Assembly: GCF_900129765.1 (NCBI RefSeq)
Contig: NZ_FQWU01000001.1
Location: 1,798,001 to 1,862,000 of the forward strand
Length of the DNA: 64,000 nt
Source: Massilia sp. CF038
GTDB taxonomy: Bacteria; Pseudomonadota; Gammaproteobacteria; Burkholderiales; Burkholderiaceae_D
Direction of reading: 5' to 3'
Shown here in pieces: positions 19,348 through 32,889 of the stretch. Within the stretch, counting starts at the first letter, position 1; every line of letters starts with the position of its first letter. The notes beneath the pieces were generated by a model. The model searched no databases. It saw only the letters and a list, made by a program, of their open reading frames with translations, and was not told where the DNA came from. The position numbers were made by a program, and so were the translations under genes.

Positions 19348-19908
19348 ATGAGCGACGACCTGGAAAAAGCAGCAAACGAAGCCTGGTTTACTCTCTCCGG
19401 CGACGTCAACAGCGACATGGTGCACCGTGTGTTCGAAGCCGTGGCCAGCATGAGCGAGTCCGGTGTCGAAACTGCCCACGTACTGATTCAATCGAACGGT
19501 GGCTACGTCAGCGATGGTCTGTGCATGTATAACTTCCTGTCCAATGCACCGGTCAAGTTCGTGATGTACAACGGCGGGGCGGTCGCGTCGATTGCGGTAA
19601 TCCTGTTCCTGTCCGGCAGCCGCCGTTATGCCAGCGAGACGGCGCGCTTCATGGTGCACAAGTCGCATGCCACGGCTTCGCCTGGTGCGCGTCCCGATGC
19701 GCTCAACATCATCGTTGAGGGGCTGCGGGCCGACGACGCGCGCACTGAATCCATTTTGCGCAAGCACATCGAGCTCACGCCCGAACAGTGGGCCATTCAT
19801 CAGTACTCCGATCTGCACCTGACCTCGCGCGACGCGAAAACGGCACGCATGATCGACGACGTGGCCGACTTCGCGCCGCCGCGTGGGGTCCGCATCCGTA
19901 ATATATAG
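19348..19908 (+). CDS. ClpP-like serine protease fold protein
   Basis: This 186-residue protein has the ClpP/crotonase fold. Candidate catalytic residues are S81 (GGAVASIAVILFLSG), H104 (ARFMVHKS) and D155 near the C-terminus (QYSDLHLTSRDAK), which matches the order Ser-His-Asp of ClpP. It is shorter than housekeeping ClpP (~200-210), has no evident propeptide, and is not next to clpX or tig. It may be a stand-alone ClpP paralogue or a soluble relative. A TTAAAAT at 19312-19318 may be its -10 element. It is divergent from the gcv operon. Confidence 0.75.
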   Translation: MSDDLEKAANEAWFTLSGDVNSDMVHRVFEAVASMSESGVETAHVLIQSNGGYVSDGLCMYNFLSNAPVKFVMYNGGAVASIAVILFLSGSRRYASETARFMVHKSHATASPGARPDALNIIVEGLRADDARTESILRKHIELTPEQWAIHQYSDLHLTSRDAKTARMIDDVADFAPPRGVRIRNI

Positions 19909-20082
19909 GCAGTTAGTTCAGGCAGTCAGGCCAGGCGCGTTGCGCCTTTGGCCGTCCCAATACAAAAGAGCCTGTCAACGGCATGGCCGCTGCAGACTCT
20001 TTCGATTGCTTCCTGTTTGATCACTGATCGGGCTTAGCCCGGAAACCCGGCTTGCCCCAGCGTGCCGCCTGAGCGGCTACGA

Positions 20083-20322
20083 TCAGCGGTTACCGCTGCT
20101 CTTGTTGCCCGACTGGCTGCTGCCGGAATTGGAGCCGGACTGACGCGAACCGCTCTTGTCGTCATTCTTGTGGCTTTGACGGCCAGCTTCCACGTGCTGC
20201 TCGTGGGTGCCGCCCTGGGTGCCGCTGCCCGAGCGCGAGCCGGAGCCTTGGTTGCCCGATTGCTTGTTCGAGCTGCTGCTATCGTCTTGCTTGTTCTGAC
20301 CGCCTTTTTGATTCGAGTTCAT
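20083..20322 (-). CDS. small Ser/Gly/Asn/Gln-rich protein, KGG-like
   Basis: This 79-residue, highly hydrophilic protein is probably disordered and made almost entirely of S, G, N, Q, K and H. The start at ATG 20322 has AAAGGA 7 nt upstream; an ATG at 20328 is too close to that site. A segment THEQHVEAGRQSHKND recalls the EAGRKGG repeat of stress-induced KGG/Con-10-like proteins, but the GG is not conserved. Function is unknown; a stress or desiccation role is only a guess from composition. The gene follows repeat copy 4 by about 200 nt. Confidence 0.65.
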   Translation of the reverse strand: MNSNQKGGQNKQDDSSSSNKQSGNQGSGSRSGSGTQGGTHEQHVEAGRQSHKNDDKSGSRQSGSNSGSSQSGNKSSGNR

Positions 20323-20528
20323 GTTCATTCCTTTGTAAAGTTTGAAAATGTCGTGCTCGCCGTTCCGCTGGAAAATTGTTTCTGACCAGCGTTTCCGGAG
20401 ACACAATGATGGGAGTGGCACTGTTCAGACGGTATCGGATGATCGCTTGAACCCATGTAGGAGCGATTCCTACAGGATTGAAATAGATTCTTAGACGAAT
20501 TTTTCGCTTCTGCAAGTGCCGGGCCACC

Positions 20529-20615
20529 ACCTCGTCCTCGCGGAGGCGGGGACCCATTCCACGTTACCGAAGTTGTTCAATGTGCTATGGGTCCCCGCCT
20601 CCGCGAGGACGATGT
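20529..20615. repeat. intergenic palindromic repeat, copy 4
   Basis: This 87-nt palindrome has T-type arms with the GGAGG/CCTCC variant at the covarying position. The left end starts CCTCG instead of CATCG. The core CCGAAGTTGTTC is on the plus strand. It lies 17 nt downstream of the stop of the leftward MCP-like gene. Confidence 0.88.
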
Positions 20616-20632
20616 GGTGCATCAGTTCAGCG

Positions 20633-21910
20633 TCATCCCCCCACCATGGGTGGCACCACACGCATGACGGTGGGTGCCAGCGCCTGGGCCGCGCGCGCTG
20701 GCTGCCGTGCATTGCAGTGCGCAAGGTGAATCAGCGGCGCTGCCGGATGCGCCGCACCAAGATGCAAGGGCGAAAGGATGCGGGTCAGTGTGGCGGCCTG
20801 ATCGCGCAGGCAAGCCGCAGTGTGCGCTGCCGATTGCGCGCCAGCGGCGTCGCGCGCCGCGTCCTGCGCCAGCGCGGCGATGGACTCGTGCAACTGCCTG
20901 ATATCAGGGGCGAGGCTGGCGTTGCCGTCTTCTATATGACGGAGTTGCTGGGCGCCACAGTCGACCGTGCGTGCCGCATCGTCAATCTGGCCGCAGATCC
21001 GGGCCAGCGCCGTGCCGGCCGCGCTGGTGCGCGGTGCGATGCTGGCTAGCGTCTGTCTGAGCGCTTGCGCTGCCTGCGTTAGGTGCTGGCTCTGTTGCCG
21101 CATGGCTGAAGCGGCCCGTCCCAGGCCATCGCCTGCTGTTCCGGCACGGTTTGCATCCAGCTCGGCACTCACGGCCAGCAGATTCAACTGCAAGGCCAGC
21201 GCGTCGATGCTCTCCTGCAGCGCGTTGCCTTGGGCGACGCCGGTCTGGATAGCGGCAATTTCTGCGCGGACGGCGGCAACGGCCGGCGCGATGGGATGGA
21301 GGGCGCGCCCTGCCGCAGCCATGCTCAGGCGCGCTCCCTGAATTTGCCCGGCTTGCTCGGCAAAGCCAGTCGCCACGGCGGCGCTCGTGCTGAGCCCGGC
21401 CTGAAGGGCGTTGCCCTGTGTCTGGGCGCGCGCAGCCAGCTGGCGGCCGGCGCGCAGCAGGTCGACCGCACTGCTGCCCACGTTTGTGCCTTCTTCCCGC
21501 GTTCGTGCAACAATGTCTGCAAGGAAAGCATTCATTTCTTGCATTGTAGAAATAAGTTCATTATTCTTGAGGTTCGGGCGGCTGAAATGGTCGGCATCGA
21601 GCTGTCCCTGGGCAGCCTGGCGTGCGATCAGCAGCGCAAGCTCCGCCGGCTCGACCAGGGCGCGCCGAAGCCAATGCGCCATGGCTGCGGTGAGGGCCAG
21701 ACTCAGGGTCAGTGCGAGCAGGGCGGCAAGGCGCAGGTCGAAAATATGTTGGGCCGACCCACTAAACTTTTGCCGTACAGCAACCGTTAACAAGTTGGGC
21801 GCGGTACACTGGCTCAGTACCCCAAGCACGATTGCCGTGTTGATACAGCAGAGCAGGGCGAAGCAGAAGTACAATTTACGGCGGGTGTCGAGCGGGCGCA
21901 GGGCAGGCAT
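20633..21910 (-). CDS. highly divergent MCP-like membrane protein
   Basis: This 425-residue protein has TM1 (about 13-35) and TM2 (about 58-80), a very short periplasmic loop with a cysteine, and a HAMP-like stretch (LVEPAELALLIARQAAQGQLD). A helical cytoplasmic domain follows. The MCP signature is just recognisable as LALQLNLLAVSAELDANRAG against the usual LALNAAVEAARAGEQGRGF; the FQTN and EQG residues are lost. An Ala-rich helix and a His/Pro-rich tail end the protein. ATG 21910 is 8 nt from AAGGA; ATG 21919 is an alternative start. It probably does not signal through CheA normally, and its role is unknown. Confidence 0.7.
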   Translation of the reverse strand: MPALRPLDTRRKLYFCFALLCCINTAIVLGVLSQCTAPNLLTVAVRQKFSGSAQHIFDLRLAALLALTLSLALTAAMAHWLRRALVEPAELALLIARQAAQGQLDADHFSRPNLKNNELISTMQEMNAFLADIVARTREEGTNVGSSAVDLLRAGRQLAARAQTQGNALQAGLSTSAAVATGFAEQAGQIQGARLSMAAAGRALHPIAPAVAAVRAEIAAIQTGVAQGNALQESIDALALQLNLLAVSAELDANRAGTAGDGLGRAASAMRQQSQHLTQAAQALRQTLASIAPRTSAAGTALARICGQIDDAARTVDCGAQQLRHIEDGNASLAPDIRQLHESIAALAQDAARDAAGAQSAAHTAACLRDQAATLTRILSPLHLGAAHPAAPLIHLAHCNARQPARAAQALAPTVMRVVPPMVGG

Positions 21911-22163
21911 GGCAGGCATCCTTGGCAAGTGAAGCGGCGGGTCACCTTTGTTATGTTAGGGAAAGGTCTTGGCGCAACTTTGCGTCGGATCAAAAAGTCC
22001 CAAAGGCAAGAAAAATCGACTGTTTCTTCGGATTTTGTGAGTTTTTGCAAGATTCTCGATTTTTTTCCCATTACTTTCCTTTTGGCTATTGCCTTGTGGA
22101 AAGGCTGTGGCACAATTGATGGTAGCGTAGTCAAAGTAATATTCCTCCGGAGAAGACCAGATC
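21911..22163. other. 253-bp AT-rich divergent intergenic region
   Basis: This region lies between the leftward MCP-like gene and the rightward DUF1631 gene. It is markedly richer in A/T than its surroundings and has several poly-T and poly-A runs. TTGCCT and CACAAT at 16 nt, around 22091-22118, are a weak candidate promoter for DUF1631, whose start follows CCTCCGGAGAAG. No small gene or structured RNA was recognised. Confidence 0.35.
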
Positions 22164-24572
22164 ATGGCATCAGCGGCAACATCAACAGTGAATGCAAAGA
22201 AAGCGGCGGTCGTGTCGCAGCATGAGCTATTGGATTCGCTGATCGCGATTGTGACAAAGCACGTCAATGAGCAATTGAAGGGCGTGACCACCCGTCTGGT
22301 GGCCAGCCTGCTCGACATCGAAGATCCGCGCCTCGACGCGCGCCAGGTGTTCCAGCGTGTCAAATCAGGTAACTTGCTGAAGGAGAACAGTTACGCGTTC
22401 ATTCATCTCGCTTCAGGTGGCCTGGACAAGGCCTTGCACAGTGCGGTAGACGAGCTATTGCCACGTCCGCGGAAGGTCACGTCGATCAGCGAGGCCAACC
22501 TGTCCCTGGTCCCGTTCGAAGAAATGGATCAGCGCGTTGCCTTCGACGCCATCAGCCGCCCGTTCGAAATGAAGTACGCCAGCCAGATCGCCACGCTCAA
22601 CGTGCGCATCGGCTTCCTGCTCAATCGCGACATTCTGCGCATTGCCCAGAACCCGTTCCGGCCCGAGATGTTCCTGTCGGTCATCAACAGCGCCTGGAAA
22701 GAATTCGAACCAAATCAAGAAGCGCACAGTCTGGTCGCGCCGCTGCTGCAACCGACCGTGATGTGGGACTTCGGTCCCATGTACGATGCCCTGTGCGACG
22801 CGCTCATCAGCCGTGGCCAGCCTGGCTCGGTCGATTCGTTCAACATCAAGAAAACCGAAACCGCCAAGGCTGCCAAGGCCGAGCGCGCCAAAAAGCAGGA
22901 TGCGCTGGCCAAGCAACTGCGCCAGTTCCTGGCCGGCGGCGCCGAGAGCGAGTTTGGCGACGATATTCCGATGATTCCCGATCTGCCTGTCATCAGCGGC
23001 AGTGGTGGCGGCTGGCGGCCAAGCGGCGCCGAAGGCTTTGGCGTGGAAGCGCCGGCCGAGCCAAGTCAGGTAGTCCAGGGCGGTTCCCCGCAGCACGCCT
23101 TCGCCGGCGCGCCTCAGGGTGCCCCGTACACGGGTGCGCCGATGGGCCAGCAGCAGGGCGGCAATGGCCAGCCTTCGCCGCACCACGGTAACCATTATCC
23201 GGATCACGGCGCCATTGGCGCGGCACTTGGCCAGGCTGGCTACGGTGCCACCCAGGCGCCCTTGCTCGATATGCTCAAGGCCTTGCAGGCACGCATGCCC
23301 GAGCAGTTCGCCGCGACCCCGCTGGCACCGAACAGCGGGCAGGCACTCGATGTCTTCTATTTACCGCGTCTGAAGGAAGGCTTGCCAAAGGGCACCCTCA
23401 GCCGCGGCGACGAAAGCACGATCGACTTGCTGTCGAAAGTGTTCGAAACCGTCTTCCTGGATCCAAACATTCCGCAGGAAACGCGTGAACTGATCAAGTT
23501 CCTGCAGATTCCCGTCTTGAAGGCAGCCCTGTCGGACAAGAACTTCTTCTTTGAAGAGGCGCATCCGGCGCGGCGCATGATCGACCTGCTCTCGCGCATG
23601 GGTCTTGAGCAGCGCAGCCAGGACGATCCGCTGTTCCAGGCCATGCAGCGCAGCGTTGACCGCGTGGGCCGCGAAGCCGACGACAGCGCCGTATTCAGCA
23701 GCGCCGTGGAAGAGCTCGAAGCATCGATCAAGGCCGACGAGAGCGAGGCCGTGGAAGCGATTGCCGAGCCGATTGCGGTCGCGCTCAAGCAGGAAAAAGT
23801 CTACGCGGCAACACGCTCGGCCAAGACAGCCGTGGCAGCACGTGTGAGCAGCGGTGAAGTCGTGGCCGTGCTCGAGACCTTCCTTGAAAACAAGTGGACC
23901 TCGGTCCTGACGGTCGCTTACAGCGTCGAAGAAGACAAGCCTGGCGCCGTCAGCAGTGCGACCAAGACCATGGACGACCTGATCTGGAGCGTCAAGCCGA
24001 AGATCACCCACGACGAGCGCAAGCAGCTCATCGCCAAGTTGCCCGGTCTGCTTGCCACCCTGAACAAATGGCTGGACGTGATCAAGTGGCAGGAAGCCGA
24101 ACGTCTGCAGTTCTTTGCCGAACTGGCCGAGTGCCATGCGTCGATCGTGCGCGCGCCGCTGGACATTACGCCTGAACGTCAGCTGGAAATTGCGGTCGAA
24201 GTGGCCCAGGAAGACGCCAAGCGCCGCCTGGAGAAGGAAACCGCCGCAGCTGTCGAGCCGGAAATCGAGATCGACGAAGCCGTGCTCACGGTCGAAACGC
24301 TCGAGCGCGGCGCCTGGCTGGAGTTCACCCAGACCGATGGCAGTCTGCTCAAGGCCAAGCTGGCCTGGGTCAGTCCGCTCAAGACGCTGTTCATCTTCTC
24401 GCTGGGTGCGCGCAAGGAATCGTTCTCGCTCTCGTCCGAGAAGCTCATTGCCGGCGTGCGCGCGACCAAGGTCAGCGTGGTACGTACCGACGGTCTCGTC
24501 GAGCGCGCACTGTCGGACGCCATGTCCGGTGGTGCGGTCAACGACGCCAACGCCATGGACGTCGCTGCCTAA
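22164..24572 (+). CDS. DUF1631 family protein
   Basis: This 802-residue cytoplasmic protein starts at ATG 22164 with GGAGAAG upstream. The N-terminal part (about 15-250) and C-terminal part (about 380-790) match the overall style of the DUF1631 family, often mis-annotated as thymidine phosphorylase. Between them is a Gly/Pro/Gln/His-rich low-complexity linker (about 275-365). The C-terminal tail contains GAWLEFTQTDGSLLKAKLAWVS and SLGARKESFSL, which resembles a PilZ-like or small beta domain. No enzyme motif is visible. The position just before smc is noted, but a repeat and promoter region separate them. Function is unknown. Confidence 0.85.
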   Translation: MASAATSTVNAKKAAVVSQHELLDSLIAIVTKHVNEQLKGVTTRLVASLLDIEDPRLDARQVFQRVKSGNLLKENSYAFIHLASGGLDKALHSAVDELLPRPRKVTSISEANLSLVPFEEMDQRVAFDAISRPFEMKYASQIATLNVRIGFLLNRDILRIAQNPFRPEMFLSVINSAWKEFEPNQEAHSLVAPLLQPTVMWDFGPMYDALCDALISRGQPGSVDSFNIKKTETAKAAKAERAKKQDALAKQLRQFLAGGAESEFGDDIPMIPDLPVISGSGGGWRPSGAEGFGVEAPAEPSQVVQGGSPQHAFAGAPQGAPYTGAPMGQQQGGNGQPSPHHGNHYPDHGAIGAALGQAGYGATQAPLLDMLKALQARMPEQFAATPLAPNSGQALDVFYLPRLKEGLPKGTLSRGDESTIDLLSKVFETVFLDPNIPQETRELIKFLQIPVLKAALSDKNFFFEEAHPARRMIDLLSRMGLEQRSQDDPLFQAMQRSVDRVGREADDSAVFSSAVEELEASIKADESEAVEAIAEPIAVALKQEKVYAATRSAKTAVAARVSSGEVVAVLETFLENKWTSVLTVAYSVEEDKPGAVSSATKTMDDLIWSVKPKITHDERKQLIAKLPGLLATLNKWLDVIKWQEAERLQFFAELAECHASIVRAPLDITPERQLEIAVEVAQEDAKRRLEKETAAAVEPEIEIDEAVLTVETLERGAWLEFTQTDGSLLKAKLAWVSPLKTLFIFSLGARKESFSLSSEKLIAGVRATKVSVVRTDGLVERALSDAMSGGAVNDANAMDVAA

Positions 24573-24575
24573 AAT

Positions 24576-24674
24576 ACATCGCCCTCGCGAAGGCGGGCTC
24601 GCATGCGAGCCCCCTATTCCTTTTGACCGAATCCGGTGATGTGGTATAGGCCCCCGCCTTCGCGAGGGCGATGT
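24576..24674. repeat. intergenic palindromic repeat, copy 5
   Basis: This is a 99-nt, longer and more diverged copy with C-type arms (CATCGCCCTCGCGAAGG… and …CCTTCGCGAGGGCGATG). An extra GGCTCGCATGCGAGCC palindrome is inserted near the left arm. The core is degenerate (TTGACCGAATCCGGTG). It begins 3 nt after the DUF1631 stop. Confidence 0.82.
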
Positions 24675-24784
24675 GCTTTCGGCGTCAAATATTGCTTCAT
24701 ACCATAACTACTTTCACGCTTTCGGAATGAAAGCAACAAATGGTATGATGAGGCTCTTTTATCATCGCGAGCCAGCCCTGCAAC

Positions 24785-27700
24785 GTGCGTCTATCCTCTA
24801 TTAAATTGTCGGGATTTAAGTCTTTCGTCGATCCCACCAATTTCCAGGTGCCGGGTCAGCTCGTTGGCGTGGTCGGTCCCAATGGCTGCGGCAAGTCCAA
24901 TATCATCGATGCGGTGCGCTGGGTGCTGGGTGAATCGAAGGCCTCGGAACTGCGCGGCGAGTCGATGCAGGACGTGATTTTCAACGGTTCCACCCACCGC
25001 AAGCCAGCCGGGCGCGCCTCGGTCGAACTGGTGTTCGACAATAACGACGGCAAGGCTGCCGGCCAGTGGGGGCAGTACGCTGAAATCGCGGTCAAGCGCA
25101 CGCTGACGCGCGATGGCACTTCCACGTATTACATCAACAGCCAGCCTGTGCGCCGGCGCGATATTCAAGACATTTTCCTTGGCACCGGTCTCGGCCCACG
25201 CGCCTACGCCATCATTGGCCAGGGCATGATCTCGCGCATCATCGAGTCGCGCCCGGAAGAGCTGCGCGTCTTCCTTGAGGAAGCTGCGGGCGTATCGAAG
25301 TACAAGGAGCGGCGTCGCGAAACCGAGAACCGCCTGAACGACACGCGCGAAAACCTGCTGCGGGTCGAAGATATTCTGCGTGAACTGAACACCAACCTCG
25401 AAAAGCTCGAGGCGCAGGCTGTGGTGGCCAACAAGTTCCATTCGCTGCAAGCCGACCAGGAAGAAAAGCAGAAGCTGCTCTGGCTGCTGCGCAAAAACGA
25501 AGCGCAGGCCGAGCAGGGCAAGTACCTGCGCGACATGGCGCAAGCCCAGACCGATCTGGAAGAACAGACCGCCAAGCTGCGTCACGTCGAACTCGAACTG
25601 GAACATATGCGCCAGGCGCATTTTGCCGTGGGCGACCGCCTGCACCAGGCCCAGGGCCATCTGTACCAGACCAATTCCGAAATCGGCAGCCTGGAAGCGC
25701 AGATCAAGTTTGTGATCGAGTCGCGCAGCCGCCTGCAAAACCAGCTGCTGGCACTGACCGCCCAGCGCAACCAGTGGCAAACCCAGGGCCAGGACTACCA
25801 GCAGCAAATCGAGGAAGCGGAGTTTCTGCTGGAAGAACTGGGCGGACGTGTCGAGCAGTCGCAAATGGCAGCTGAAGCGCAGGGCGAACGTTTGCCGGCG
25901 CTGGACGCGGCGTGGCGCGAAGCCCAGCACAAAACCACCGAGTCGCGCGCCAAAATCATGCAGGCGCAGCAGCAGATCGAGCTGGAATCGGCCCATCAGC
26001 GCAACGCCTCCAACATTTTGAATGGCTTGCTGACGCGGCGCGAGCGCCTGCAGCAGGAAAAGAGCGGCCTCAATCTCCCCGATAGCAGCCATCTGGCCAA
26101 CCTGCGCATGCAGCTCGAAGAAAAGCAGCAGGCGCTGGAAGAGCAGGGCATGTTCCTGGAAGAGGCAACCGAACAGCAGCAACGCGTGGAAGAAGAACGC
26201 GGCGCGGCGCAAGCCCAGGTCAATGCGGAAACCACGGCCAACGCGCAGCTGGAGGCGCGCCTGTCTGCCCTCAAGCAGCTGCAGGAACGCACCCAGACCC
26301 AGGGCAAAGTCACGCCCTGGCTGCAGAAGCACGAACTCGATACTTTGCCGCGCCTGTGGCAGAAGCTGCACATCGAGCAGGGCTGGGAAACCGCACTGGA
26401 ATCGATCCTGCGCGAACGCACCACGGCGCTGGAAATGTCGAACATCGACTGGGCCAAGGCCTTCTTCAACGATGCGCCGCCGGCCAAACTGGCCCTGTAT
26501 TCGCCATCGCTGGCCAATGTCGCAGCGCCAGCCGACGTGGCCGGCCTGAAGCCCTTCGTCAACCTGCTCAAGCTGAACGAATCAGGTTTGCGCGGCCTGC
26601 TGCACGACTGGCTGCACAATGTGTTTGCCGCCGAAGACGCGCCATCGGCGCTGGCCGACCGCGCGCGCTTGCCACAGGGCGGCTCCTTCATCACGCGCCA
26701 GGGCCATGTGGTGACCCAGTCGAGCGTGCGCTTCTACGCGGCTGACGCCGAACAGGACGGGGTGCTGGGCCGCCAGCAGGAAATCGAGAACATCACGCGC
26801 CAGCTGCGCGCGCAGACCATGCTGGCCGACGAAGCACGTGCCCGCGCGGTACGCGCCGATGCCGCCGCCTCGGAACTGACGCGCCGCCTGCAGGACACGC
26901 GCCAGCGCGTGGCCACGCTCACCCAGTCTGTGCACGCGCTGCAGATCGAGGTGGTCAAGCAGTCCGAAGTCGAAGCGCGCTTCAACCAGCGCAGCTCGCA
27001 GATTCAAAACGATCTGGCGGAAATCGCCGCGCAGGAAGCCGAGCAAAAGCAGATCCAGGCCGAATCCGAAGAAAAATTCGAGCAGCTCGATATCGCCCTG
27101 GGCGAATTGCAGGGTGCGCACGAAGACGGCCAGACCGAATTCCTCAACAAGGAGCAGGCACTGGCCGACGCGCGCGAAAAGCTGCGCGAACTTGAACGCG
27201 CGGCCCAGGAAGCCCAGTTCGCGGAAAAATCCCAGCGCAGCAAGATCGAAGAACTGCGCCGCAATATCGCCACCGCCACCCAGCAGGCCGCCCAGGTCAG
27301 CGAGAGCATTGAAGCAGGCCAGCAGGAGCTCGAAACGCTGGAAACGGGCGCCGCCAATGACGGCCTGCAGGAACTGCTGGACCGCCGCACCACCCAGGAG
27401 CGGGCCCTGTCGGACGCGCGCCACGAACTCGATCAGATCACGCAGCAGCTGCGCACGGCCGAAGAATCGCGCATGGCGGCTGAACGCAGCTTGCAGCCGC
27501 AGCGCGACAAGATCACTGAAATGCAGCTCAAGGAACAGGCCGCGCGCCTGAACCAGGAACAGTTTGCCGAAGCGCTCAAAGCCGTCGAAGCCGACGAAGC
27601 GGCGCTGTCCGAAAAACTGCACCCGGACCTCAAACCGTCCTACCTGCAAGGCGAAGTGACGCGCCTGACCAATGCCATCACGGCCCTGGGCGCGGTGAAC

Positions 27701-28308
27701 CTGGCGGCGCTGGACGAGCTGTCGCAGGCGTCCGAACGCAAGAACTTCCTGGATGCGCAAAACAAGGATCTGGTGGAGGCGATCACCACGCTGGAAGACG
27801 CCATCAGCCGCATCGACAAGGAAACGCGCGAACTGCTGCAGGATACCTTCGACCGCGTCAATCACCACTTCAGCGAACTGTTCCCGATCCTGTTCGGCGG
27901 CGGCAACGCCAAGCTGGTCATGACGGGCGACGAAATCCTCGATTCGGGCGTGCAGGTCATGGCGCAGCCGCCTGGCAAAAAGAACGCGACCATTCACCTG
28001 CTGTCTGGCGGCGAAAAAGCGCTGACCGCGACGGCTCTGGTGTTCTCGATGTTCCGCCTCAATCCGGCGCCTTTCTGCCTGCTGGACGAGGTGGATGCGC
28101 CGCTCGATGACGCCAACACCGAGCGCTTCTGCCGCATGGTCAAGCGCATGAGCGACCATACCCAATTCCTTTTCATCTCGCACAATAAAATTGCGATGGA
28201 AATGGCCAATCAACTTATCGGTGTGACGATGCAGGAACAAGGTGTATCGCGCATTGTGGCGGTGGACATGGAGTCCGCCGCGAATTTCGCTACCGAGGCA
28301 CAAGCAGC

Positions 28309-28312
<4 letters not shown>
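24785..28312 (+). CDS. smc: chromosome segregation protein SMC
   Basis: This 1175-residue condensin ATPase starts at GTG 24785 (RLSSIKLSGFKSFVDPT). The Walker A motif GPNGCGKSN is near residue 35. Two long coiled coils flank a hinge (about 520-650, TLPRLWQKLHIEQGWETALE … GVLGRQQEIE). The ABC signature LLSGGEKALTATAL is near 1072, and Walker B CLLDEVDAPLDDAN near 1098. Full length is typical. It overlaps the zipA start by 4 nt (ATGA), matching the smc-zipA-ligA order of many betaproteobacteria. No scpA/scpB lies in the window. Confidence 0.97.
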
Positions 28313-32347
<4,035 letters not shown>

Positions 32348-32351
<4 letters not shown>

Positions 32352-32884
32352 CGGTTCACCAAATCCTCAAGATGGGCGATCCGCGCCTGCTGCGCGTGGC
32401 CGAACCGATCCGCGACTTCAACACGCCGGCACTCGATGCCTTGATCGCCGACATGTTCGACACCATGTATCATGCCAATGGTGCCGGCCTGGCTGCGCCG
32501 CAGATCGGGGTCAACCTGCAGCTGGTGATCTTCGGCTTCAAGCAGAACCAGCGCTATCCGGATGCGCCAGCCGTACCCGAAACGGTGCTGATCAACCCCG
32601 TGCTGACGCCCTTGTCGAACGAGACCGAAGAGGCCTTTGAAGGCTGCCTGTCGGTGCCGGGCTTGCGCGGCAGCGTACCGCGTTTTGTGCGCCTGCGCTA
32701 CGAGGGCGTGGACCAGCATGGCAACAAGATCAGCCGCGACGTGGAAGGCTTCCATGCGCGTGTTGTGCAGCACGAGGTCGATCACCTGCTTGGTATCTTG
32801 TACCCGATGCGGATCACCGACTTTTCGAAGTTTGGCTATACCGAAGTCATGTTCCCGGACATGGACCCCAACGACGACGATTGA
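32348..32884 (+). CDS. def: peptide deformylase
   Basis: This 178-residue metalloenzyme removes the formyl group from nascent proteins. Three motifs are intact: [20 protein letters not shown] (metal Cys) and [11 protein letters not shown] (HExxH, metal and catalytic Glu). ATG 32348 overlaps the galU stop (ATGA). It is not next to fmt, so this may be a second deformylase in the genome. The metal-binding residues are all present, so it should be active. Confidence 0.95.
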
Positions 32885-32889
32885 ACCCG

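Noticed and set aside
19946-20012. possible terminator after the ClpP-like gene
   Set aside because: The pairing between AAAGAG and CTCTTT is distant and interrupted by a large loop, so it is not convincing.
20516-21049. 177-residue plus-strand frame starting within repeat copy 4
   Set aside because: Its first part is the translation of the palindromic repeat ([19 protein letters not shown]). The same peptide appears in other frames that cross repeats, so it is an artefact.
24791-26371. 526-residue minus-strand open frame opposite smc
   Set aside because: It is Leu/Gln/Arg-rich text from the reverse of a coiled-coil gene. smc motifs on the plus strand are complete.
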